Assembly: GCA_949126835.1 (NCBI GenBank)
Contig: OX421500.1
Coordinates: forward strand, 32,594,141 to 32,658,140
Source of the DNA: Anisus vortex
Lineage: Eukaryota; Mollusca; Gastropoda; Planorbidae
Length of the DNA: 64,000 bases
Reading direction: 5' to 3'
Part shown: positions 42,801-54,800 of the stretch, in pieces
Layout: each line of letters opens with the position of its first letter
How positions within the stretch are numbered: position 1 is the stretch's first letter
Notes under the pieces: model-generated
What the model was told of the DNA's origin: nothing
Databases searched by the model: none
Seen by the model: only the letters and a program-made list of their open reading frames with translations
Made by a program: the position numbers and the translations under genes

Positions 42801-45800
42801 TAAATGTGTGTGTTTTTTGAAGGAAAAATCCAAATCTTGTAGCCATTTGAGATGTTTTCATTTCCGGCAACAAAGGAAAGTGACGTAAGAGAAAGGATTT
42901 AAACTAGGAAAAATTAATATTGTCACGTGTTTTGAATCTATTGCCACATGTTTTGAATTTTTACCTGGTTCTTATTTTTAACAAAATGGTTAAATATAGA
43001 TTCATAGCGTCAAGTTTTGTTTATTTATTTACTTTCTCAAATGTCACTGCCGTATGAGGCTATTCCAAATCTCGTTCTTTTGAGGAAAACCTCTTCACTT
43101 GGTCTTTAAAGTATTTCTTTATCATTAGACAGTTAATGTCTGAATCTAAATTGTTCATATAAACTTATGAATTTTCTTTCTTTAGACATTGATGAATGCC
43201 CAAGTTCTACATTAAATAAATGTCAACAATCTTGTATTAATTCTATTGGGAGCTACAGCTGTGTTTGTTTCCAAGGATATAACGCACACAATTATTCTTG
43301 TGATGGTAAAGCGTTTCTAATTGACATAATATAAATTAAATTAAATAGAGCCTAACCTAACTTTATACACAATCCTCGTTCATTTAGTTGCTATAACTAC
43401 ACAGTAATACCTAAACGACTCTAAGTCTCCTAATTTAATTTCTACTTTGTGATTTGAAAAATTTAAATAACTCTGAAGATAGTTTTGTCTTATATCTTAT
43501 TGTATACATGCATTTTTTAAATATCTTTCCAGATATTGATGAATGTGCATTGAAAATAGACAAATGTACAAGTCTGTGTGTAAATACACAAGGCAATTAT
43601 CGTTGTTCTTGTAATCCTGGTTATGTACTGAACAGAAATGGCTACACATGTGATGGTAAGTCATTCTGCATGTCACCTGCCTTTACTTTATACAATTTCA
43701 TTTGGGCTGGTGAGCGTTTTGTAATCACAGTAGGGAACAAAAAGTTATGAATAATGATAAATGTTTGTATGTGCTTACATTTATGAGGTGATATAATATA
43801 GGTGAATAGAATAGGTGAAAGTGAGATATATTGGGTGATAGTGAGTAAATGATGACATATCATACAGTCGTGTTTGATTGGTTAGAGAAGAGATAATTGA
43901 GTACATGCATAAACAGTGACAGATAATTGGAGATCGGCAAAGTTATAAAGATTGTGCACGAACACAGTTAAAATTATGGGAAGGTTAAAATTTCATAATA
44001 TCATAGCCAAAGTGCACTTGAACAGGTAAAACATGTCACATTAGTAAATTTTTTGTATGTATGGGTTCTATAAAAGCTAATGAGCCATGTTGAAACAAAT
44101 GTGACTACTGGAGTATAAGCACGACTGTAACAAAACAAATTATCTAAAAATATTATTCTATAGAGATGTGTGAACTATTTGTTTAGGAAGGAGTTCTGCT
44201 CCATTTTCAAAAGTTTTATATACCTCCAATTCCAGAAAATTAAATGATTCTTGTCCATCGGTTTCAATGAAGACTTTCGTCTGACAAAGTCATAAGAGAT
44301 TGTGGTTCGTAGATTTCTGATAAGGCCTATTCTTGCCCAAAAGAGTTGGCCGCCATAGGAGCACAAATGCATGGCTTGATGGCCGAGGGTAGCAGAGCTG
44401 ACTTCGCGGGATCTTTTCTTAGGTGCCACTTTTCTATTGTCACCATTCGCTTCTTCTCTTTGTGGGCTGCTGGTGATGTTGTACCAAAAGGATTGGTCTT
44501 CATCCAGTCCAGGCTTTCCCAGAGGTTAGGATAGATTCCAGGTTTTTTTTTAAGGAGGGGGGAAGCCTTCAGCGTGTCTTTAAACCTATTGCGCTTTCCC
44601 GCAACTAGTTCACCATATAAAATCTTCTTGGGTAGCCGTCCTTCTGGCATGAGCACAACATGACCTGAGCATCTGAGCTAGGCTTTTCCTATTAGAATGT
44701 AGATGCTTGACATGTCGGTCTGTGCGACCACCTCAGTGTTGACCCTCAGCAGCTTCCGTAGGCAGCTCAGATGGAAGTGATAGCATGGCGGCTATACACA
44801 GTCCAGGTTTCACATGCATAGAGAAGCATTGGTAGAACTGCTGCAGCATATACTTTTAATTTAGTTGGCAACTTGATGTCCCTTAGATTACATACATTGG
44901 AGCAGAGTCTTCCAAAAGAAGGTGCTGGCTCTTGCTATCCTAGCATTGACTTCTTCGTCTTTATGCACAGCCTGGTAGACGGTACTGCCAAGGTATGTGA
45001 ACCCATCCACATTTTTCAGCTTTTGAACATTTGCAATGATGGAAGATTCAATGTGGTCACTTCCAGTAGCAGGCTAGTGCAAAACTTCTGTTTTCTTGGT
45101 GGAGGTAGTTAGCCTGAAGTTAGTGCATGCCGCTGAAACCAGTTCTAAACTATGTTGCATGTCTGTCTTGTTGGGTGCAATCATCTGCAAACTAAAGTCC
45201 CAAATTGTCCCAATGCGAGTCTTAGATTTTGCCTGCAGTCTGCTTAGATTGAACAGCTTACCCTCATAGCAGTAGCGGAGTTTAATCCCTACAGCACTGT
45301 CTCTATAGGCATCCATCAGCATGGCTGAGAATATAGGCTAAAGAGTGTAGGGGTCAAGACACATCCCTGCTTTATAACGTTTGTAGCTTGGAAGGGTTCT
45401 GAATATTAAATATACAGCTATGAAAGTTAGAGAAAAACTAGAATTTAATGTGCAATGAAAACATTTAAAATAATGCTTACAATATGCAGAAGAGCCCTTC
45501 TCCAAAATGTAAGAATTAGATTTTCTCTGAAAATTAATGTTTGTTAAAGCTGTAACTTAAACAAATTCTTTGGGCATGTTATTAAATGTGAATGTTATTT
45601 TCATAAAATGAAAGTGTGGTACAAGAAAAATAGAAGTTAAAATTCAAAATGTGTTTATCCACAGTTACAAGTGTGTGTGTCGACAGTTCCATTTGTCAAT
45701 ACAAATGTGTGAATATCAATGGCAGTGACACTTGTTTCTGTCCAAAAGGACAAGTTCTAAACAATGATAGTAGAACTTGTAGTGGTATGTATTTGGCTTG

Positions 45801-48800
45801 TGTTAAATATATCTTTATATTGAGCTTAATGTTTATTTATGTTTACCGGTTGTAAGAGAATAAAATGTTTTTGTGATTCTAATGCTAATAACTCATACAC
45901 AGCAAAAAATGTTGTACCGTATATTTTGTTTATTACTTCAACTAGATATAGACTTGTGTAAAGGAAGCTCATGTTCTGACCTGTGTACTGAGACCACAGA
46001 CAATACAAGTATTGCTTGCTCTTGTCCAATTGGCAAAAAAATAGCAGCTGATGGCATTACATGTGACAGTAAGTTTTCTACTACATATTTCTATCATTGC
46101 AAATGAGATTTTAAAAGAAAGATAAGTTAATAAATTAGTGAATTTCATTGTTTACTTATACTCATTATTTTCACACCATCAGCATGTTCAAGTAGCACAT
46201 GGGGAGAGAACTGTGCCAACACATGTTCATGTTCTCCTACAACAACCAATAGGTGTAACCCAGTAAATGGAAGTTGCCAATGTCTATCTGGATGGACTGG
46301 TGCTGATTGTTCTCAAGATATCAATGAGTGTACTAATGATACTATTTGTAATTCTTACAACAACTCTGAATGTTTGAATACTAATGGAGGCTACATTTGC
46401 AGCTGTAAGCTGGGTTATGGTAAAACACCTGGAGTTGATGTTTGTCAAGGTATGTTTTCTGAAAGTTACTCTCACAGTTAGATACTGTTTTAGGTTATTG
46501 AAATCTTTTATTACTTAAAATTGTTTTTTCTAACAGTCTGCAGTGACAACTTTTTTGGTAAAGACTGTAGCCAACAGTGTAATTGTAACAGATTTCATTC
46601 TACCTGTAACAAAACCGATGGAGCATGTCTTTGTAAAAAAGGTTGGACTGGTTCAACATGTGATGAAGATCTTAATGAGTGTAATAATAATACTAGCAGT
46701 TGTAATAGTTCAATGAATGAATTGTGTGTCAACACTCCAGGAAGTTATCAGTGCACTTGTCAAACTGGATATTACAGACAGGATGGAACAGCAGATTGCA
46801 CGGGTAAATAGATATGTAGCAGATTTTTTACAATATTGTTAACAGGTCTTTAAAAACTTAATTTAGTTCTAAGTTCTACAATAGACTAGCTTAAAAAAAT
46901 GTGTATGACTTAAAAAAAAAGTAGTCAATTTAGTCATTTGTGTTAGCTTATAATAAATATCCTATGTTGGTTGTATTTTCTAATAGTATGCCCACCATTT
47001 TATTATGGAGAATTCTGCTCCCAGTCTTGTGCCTGCAACTCTGTCAATGCCATCAGTTGTAACCATGTTAATGGAACTTGTTTATGTAACTCTAAGTGGA
47101 AAGGAGCAAATTGTTCCCAAGATGTTGATGAATGTCTAGACAATTCCTACACTTGTCCCATAAACAGTAACTGTAGCAACTTGATTGGTGGCTACACATG
47201 TACATGTCATGATGGATACTTTAAAAATCTCACTACATGTCAAGGTAATTTTCATTCATTTATTTATTTCATGCGTTTGGAAATTTATTTTAAATATCCA
47301 TTTATTGGCTCAAACACAAATTAAATTATTATTCCTAGAGATAAAGAAGAAGTAAATAATTCCATTACATTGATAAGTTGTGAGAATCTGGTATGTTATG
47401 CTCAATCAATCTTGAACGAAAGTAAGTATTCAGAAAATAATATATTTAGCAATACATCAGATTCATTTTAAAATCAGTCAATAAATTGCATTGACCAATT
47501 AGTCAACTTCAGCATAAATTCACTAATTTAAACACAATTTTTTTATTTTACCGTGCTTCATTGTGATCTCTGTATAATCATGTAACAACACTGGACTTTT
47601 GGTTTAGGTTCAACATTTAACCTTTCACTATAGTGTCCTCATCAAGTCAATTGTTTGTCTATAGGACATATTTTTATTATATTTTTAGTAGATATTGATA
47701 TTTGGTTGTTACAATTGAACTGGAGAGTTTCTTATACTTACATTAGCCATTTTACTTAGAATTTTTTTAAAAATGATAAATGTTATATTTTTTAAATATA
47801 TATATAATATAATATACGATAAAAAAAACTCTACTTCAGGCTTGAAATGAGAAATCAAGACTTGAAAAATAATTGGTTCCTTGAATTTAAATATTTAACT
47901 TTTTTTCCCCATAATTTATTTGTATGCATAAAACTAAAAAAAATTTAATTTTTTTTCCAATTTATAATAAAATATAGAAGAGAAAAATAAGTCTTAACAA
48001 GTAATAAAATATTATTTTTTACCTCAACAATTAATTTGTATGCATTAATATTTAATGCACACACAATTTTTTCCAGCCTGTGCATGCAACATGTCTAACT
48101 CACTGAGGTGTAATTCTACATCTGGATCTTGTACATGTAAACCTGAATGGAAGGGGGACACCTGTAATGAAGATGTCAATGAATGTTTAGACCAAACTCT
48201 ATACAACTGTACATCCAATTCTAACTGTACCAATACTATTGGCGGCTACAGCTGTGACTGTTTACCTGGCTATAATAAAAGTATCAGCACCGGCAAATGT
48301 GAAGGTTTGTTATTTTTGTTTGTGTAAAGTTATGACATTATTTTAGTACAGTGTCTCTTATTTAATTTTAGTTCAGTTGTGGATTTCTGGAGTTGGTCTT
48401 TTCATTATTGTGCTTGGTGTATAGAGCGATTGCAATGGGCGTGGCTTAGGTTTTTTGGCGACGTAATTATGTAAATAGTGGCCATGAAGATGATAATGGG
48501 GAGTAACATTGTTCTTTACAATGTGTATTTTAAACCCAAAATATAAGGAATAAGTTTCCATAAATCGTGATATTTAACTGTGATACAATTCCTTAGTAGT
48601 CCAGCCACGAAATAAACAAGATTTTAGGCTTTTTCAATAGCTCATTGAAACATTGTACATTCTGCTTAATGCTTTACTTTTAGATAGTAAGTTAGAAGGC
48701 TAACTTTTGACAATCGACATCTTCAATTAAATATTCTGCACTTACGAACTTTTTCCATTTATTTTTAATGGTTTAAATTTTAGCTTTGAATGTTAATTTT

Positions 48801-51800
48801 CATCGCAAGACAGTATTTTATATATTTTTTACGTCATATTGTTGAAATGATTACATTTAAAAATAAAACCTAATTAAGCCTATAGTAATGAGGCTGCCAT
48901 TTATCACCACTAGACAAAGTAAACAAACATCACATGCTTTTTTTCACGTGATTGCAATCGCTCTATTAGTTAAATAATTTAAAAGATTTCTCAAACAACA
49001 GTAGAGAATAAAGTGTAATATTTAAAGATGACATTTCTTTAACAGCAACAGCATCAACTCCAGCTACAACTTCAACAGCATCAACTCCAGCTACAACTTC
49101 AACAGCATCAACGTCAGCTACAACAGCATCAACTCCAGCTACAACTTCAACAGCATCAACTCCAGCTACAACTTCAACAGCATCAACATCAGCTACAACA
49201 GCATCAACTCCAGCTACAACTTCAACAGCATCAACTCCAGCTACAACTTCAACAGCATCAACGTCAGCTACAACTTCAACAGCATCAACTCCAGATAAAA
49301 CTTCAACAGCCTCAACTCCAGCTACAACATCAACAGCATCAACTCCAGCTACAACTTCAACAGCATCAACTCCAGCTACAACTTCAACAGCATCAACTCC
49401 AGCTACAACTTCAACAGCATCAACATCAGCTACAACTTCAACAGCATCAACTACAGATACAACTTCAACAGCATCAACTCCAGATACAACTTCAACAGCA
49501 TCAACTCCAGCTACAACATCAACAGCATCATTTCCAGCTACAACTTCAACATCATCTATTCCATCTACAACTTCAACATCCTCAACTTCAGCTACAACTT
49601 CAACATCATTAACGTCAGCTACAACTTCAACATCATCAACTCCAGCTACAACTTCAACAGCATCAACTCCAGCTACAACTTCAACATCATCAACTCCAGC
49701 TACAACTTCAACATCATCAACCCCAGCTACAACTTCAACCTCATCAACTCTTACTACAATTTCAGAAACACCAACAGTTTCAACAGTATCAAGTCCTGCT
49801 ACACCTTTAACAACTTCCACTACAACAGATCCAAATACAAATTGTACTAATACATCAGGTGTACTTGTTTGCAATTGTTTACCTGGCTATTACAAAAATA
49901 GCAGCACCAGTAAATGTGAAGGTTTGTGTTCTTTTTTTTTAATAGCCCTTCAAAGTATAAAATAACATTATTATAATACACACCTAAGAAAATGTAATGA
50001 AATATAAACATTATTCCACATTGGAACCATTGTTCCTACAAAGCACCATAGCAGTTGGTCAAAAGTTGGAAGGTAATCATTATTTCAAGTAGAATGCCTT
50101 TTTCTTTGGTTCTAATTGAAATATTTTTAGTAAATAATGTTGGATTCGCACAAAACAATTACTGAAATGCCTTGCTAACACTATTTAGTCTTAGATATTG
50201 TGCTTCTTGTGTTTCCAAATACCAACTATGGCTTGCGATAAAAACATCATCTAACCAATTGTTAAGTTACAGTTACAATTAGCATGAATCTTTTTAATTG
50301 TCAGCTCATCTTTTAGATGTGCGCTGCTCTTTGATGTATGTAATGGAGAGAAGCAAACTAGCCCTTCCCTGTGACCCTGAACAATTTGGCTAGAATTCGC
50401 ATCTGTGCTTTATTGTTAACGGCACTAAATACACATTCTCTTGATTTGTGCTACGCGAAACCTTTCAATACATTATTTTACAAGTTACCATGTATGCCTC
50501 TTCAAATGCTTCTTAATATTATTGTCAACGACTATCGGTAATTTGATTATCACAATTGAAAAATTTAAAGCTATTATCGGTTTTAATCAATTAGCCCAGA
50601 TTCTTTTTGGTTCTAAAGAATTGTATGGTAAAGAGTACAAAATCGTATTGTATTCACACAAATCAACCCCTTGAATGCCCTGCAAACACTAATTAAGTTT
50701 GAAGTAAGCTTATTATTCTAATATACCTACAAAACTACACGCATTTAGCTTTTCCGGCCTGTGACTTGTGATATTGCGCGGGGGGGGGGACCAAAATCCG
50801 GTTTTAAACCGATTTTATAGAACCGAAAACCGGTTTTAACATCCCTATTTATGACTATTTCCTTACATATATTTGTCAGAGTGTACTGATGGCTATTATG
50901 GGTACAACTGCTCAACGCCTTGTAGCTGTAATATGTCCAACTCTATCTCTGTATGTGTGAAAACAAATGGAACTTGCCTTTGTCATTCTGGATGGACTGG
51001 TCCTACATGTGAAGTGGACATTGATGAATGCAAGAACTCTAGCATTTGTAGTGCATCTAAAAATGAAACTTGCATAAACACACCTGGGAATTATTCTTGT
51101 GACTGTACAGATGATTACTACAGAGATAATAGTTCAGCTGTTTGTACAAGTAAAATATTTTTATATTATTATACACCATTAAATATATTTAAATATTATT
51201 TTACAACTTATGCTTTGGTATGCCACATGTTAAAACATGATATAATCACAATTGACTATTACATATGTATATCTTTAATGAATATTTGGTTCGTTATTGT
51301 TTTAGAGGCCATTGTAATAACCCTAAACGTGACACTAGACTCCAAAATCACTGCTGCTGAACTTAACAATAATGATACTTATAATGACTGGATGAAAAAA
51401 GCAGAAACAGGTGTAAGTACACAAATCTAATTAATGTTGGAATTGATACAATTTACCAAAAACTTTCTGTTATAAAATATATATCATTATTTCCGGTTGT
51501 ACACAAAATAAAATGTGTTTGCAACATAGTTTAAATTAGAAATATTAATTCAAAACTGGTTGGCCAACAGCAAACTCTTCAAGCTGAATAGATCTTATAT
51601 GTATATTTCAGCTGGGTTTCATTTATATGTGAGGTGCTGTGATGCATTTGACCTAGATATGGCTATAAGATGTTACAAGCAGAGTTTTTCTAACTATGTT
51701 AAATAAATCACCAGCTAGCCAGTTAGTTTAGTTTGTGACAGCTAGGCAAGAGATTGGTGTCTAATGAATATTGATGTGGGTCAACCTTTTGATTTAAGCA

Positions 51801-54800
51801 ATTAAAATATTTGATAATTATTGTCATTTTCTATATTACTTTAGATTTTAACAAGTTAAGGTACCATGTAATAACCATGTCCCTTTATGTACATATGTAT
51901 ATATATATATATATATTTACATTCCTTCAGTATAATTTAAACCATGATAATTATTTTTCTCTTTCTAGCTGAGATCTTATTTTACTAGTAAACTGAGTGG
52001 ATTTAATTACAAGATAAAAGTTTTGCGTTTAAGGTAGGATTTGAAAAACAATGTTTTGCTTATAAATAAAATATGCATGTTGCGGCATTGTTGAGGGATG
52101 TCCTCTTTATTTATTACTTAGATCATTGCAAACGTGTGTAGCATATACTGCAAAAAATTGACATAATTTTTACTTTTTCAGTTTTAACCAGTAGGATCTA
52201 GGCCTCAAACTTTTGCACAATATAAACAATTTTTAATTATGTAAAATATTTGAAAATCTTACCGTTAAGTTTAGTGTTACAAAATTAACATTTGCATGCC
52301 ATGCCAAATGTCAAAAGATTAAAAGATTTCTATATTATTAAGGCTAAATTTTATTTAGTGTGTTTAAATTAGGGATGTTAAATGAAAACCGGAATACCGG
52401 ATTCCGGTTTTGAAACCTAAAACCGGTTTTGAAAATCAAAGCCGGTTTTCGGTTTGTTGGTTGGAAGTTGGAAGGTATTCATTACTTCAAGTAGAAGACT
52501 TTTTTTTGGTTCTGATTGAAATATTTTTAATAAATAATGTTGGATTCGCACAAAACCATTCTTGAAATGCCTTGCTAACACTATTTAGTCTTAGATATTG
52601 TGTTTCTTGTGATTCCAAATACCAACTATGGCTTGCGATAAAAACAACATCAAACCAATTGTTAAGTTACAGTTACAATTAACATGAATCTTTTTACTTG
52701 TTGGCTCATCTTTTAGATGTTCGCGCCTCTTTGATGTACGCAATAGAGAGAGGCAAACTAGCCCTTCCCTGTGACCCTGAACAATTATTCGGCTAGGCAT
52801 CGCGTCTGTGCTTTATTGTTAACGGGACTATAAAATACACATTCTTTTGATTGGTGCTACGCGAAGCCTTTCAATACAGATATTATTTTACAAGTTAGCA
52901 TATTATATGCCACTTCATATGCTTCTTAGTATTTTGATTATGGTCAACGATAATCGGAAATTTGATTATCACTATTAAAAAATTGAAAGCTATTATCGAT
53001 TTTATTCAAAAAAGCCCATTTTGCTTTTAGTTCTAAAGAATTTTATGGTAAAGTGTACAAAATCATATTGTATTCACACCAATCAACCCATTGAATGCCC
53101 TGCAAACACTAATTAAGTTGAACTACTTTTCAAATATAGCCTACCTACAAAACTACGCACATTAAGCTTTTCCGGCCTGTGAGTGACTTGTGATATTGCG
53201 CGGGAAGGGGGGAACCGAGATCCGGTTTTAAACCGGTTTTAACATCCCTAGTTTAAATACCTGTACTTAGTGAAAATGTGACATCTTTATAACGGTGTAT
53301 TAGAACAGTCAGGAGGGCAAAATCCTTCAGTTTTTGTTTAATCTGTTGATGATAGGCTATCTTTTTAAGTTAGTACTTCAACATATTGTTATTAGTTGAT
53401 TGTTTGGATATAATGGCAGCCAATAGCCCATGGGTGTCCACAGAAAGTTTTTGAAAGGTGGGGGGGGGGGGGCTAAATGACATTAAGGTTTAATAAAAAG
53501 GAGGGGGGGGACCAAGTGATGTATTTTGAAGAAAATGTTATTGAGACGGAATTAGCAAATCCAGATGGGGGATGCCATTCTATAGCATGCATATCTAATA
53601 ATGCTTTATAATGACATGTTTACATTTTGTCAAACAAATCAATACATTTTATATATTTTTTTTTTCAGAATAGGAAGTCTTATTGTAGACTATACTCTAG
53701 CCTATGATGCAACAGCTAATAAGGAGATTGTAATTCAGTCATTAATTGATCTACAAACTGACCCAAATGTAACAATAGCAAATCTGACTGTTCAGGGTAA
53801 GACCTTGCAATCACTGGAAATGCAAATCTATTTTTCTGCCTAGGTCTAAAGGCTTAATTTCAATAGCCTGTTTGTAATCTGTTTTCTAATTATTTAATTC
53901 TTACATTTCTTTTTGACACCACTGAGGGCCCCCATAGGAGCAAGGTGCCTCCTATTAGCGGCATTTTAATTTTCTTAGTTTTGTAGAAATATTGAATGAA
54001 TTTAATTTTACATTCAACTTTTGATACTATGATACACTGCTAGTTGTTCAATAGTTTTTGGAAAAGTGAGCACCAGTTGCCTACTATTTCCACTGTATTT
54101 CCTCTTGCAATATTGATCACCTCCCCCGCTTTATACATAGTTGCCCACCTCTCCTACCTATTTGATACCTCTCCCACCTATTTGACACCTCTCCTACCTA
54201 TTTGATACCTCTCCTACCTATTTGCCACCTCTCCTACCTATTTGATACCTCTCCTACCTATTTGATACCTCTCCTACCTATTTGATACCTCTCTTACCTA
54301 TTTGCCACCTCTCCTACCTATTTGATACCTCTCCTACCTATTTGATACCTCTCCTACCTATTTGATACCTCTCCTACCTATTTGATACCTCTCCTACCTA
54401 TTTGCCACCTCTCCTACCTATTTGATACCTCTCCTACCTATTTGATACCTCTCCTACCTATTTGATACCTCTCCTACTTATTTGGCACCTCACCTTGCTA
54501 TGCCACTAAAAATTATACATCTTTACCTAATACAATATTTTTTTCCAGATGAAACTTTGAAATTCTGAAATATTTTTTTTTTATAGTTAAAAAAGTATAT
54601 ATTAGTTTATTACCGGTAGTTTATATATCTGGATAAACCTTCTTTCATCCTTTAGTTGTGCACTATTTCCCCCACATACCCACACATAATTTGCACAATC
54701 CCCCCTCCCCCACTTGCACTGAGTGCCCACCTCCTCAATCATACTCTTGTTTTTTTTTTCATCCGCTATAGAAGGTAGGCCTTTTGTTCACAAATTAGTA

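Noticed and set aside
48966..49874. 302-codon minus-strand open frame, VEVVAGVDA repeats
   Set aside because: Shadow of the exon 36 mucin repeat.
51306..51410. Alternative donor for exon 38 at ACAG|GTGTAA
   Set aside because: It would put exon 39 out of frame and has a weaker consensus than GGT|GTAAGT.
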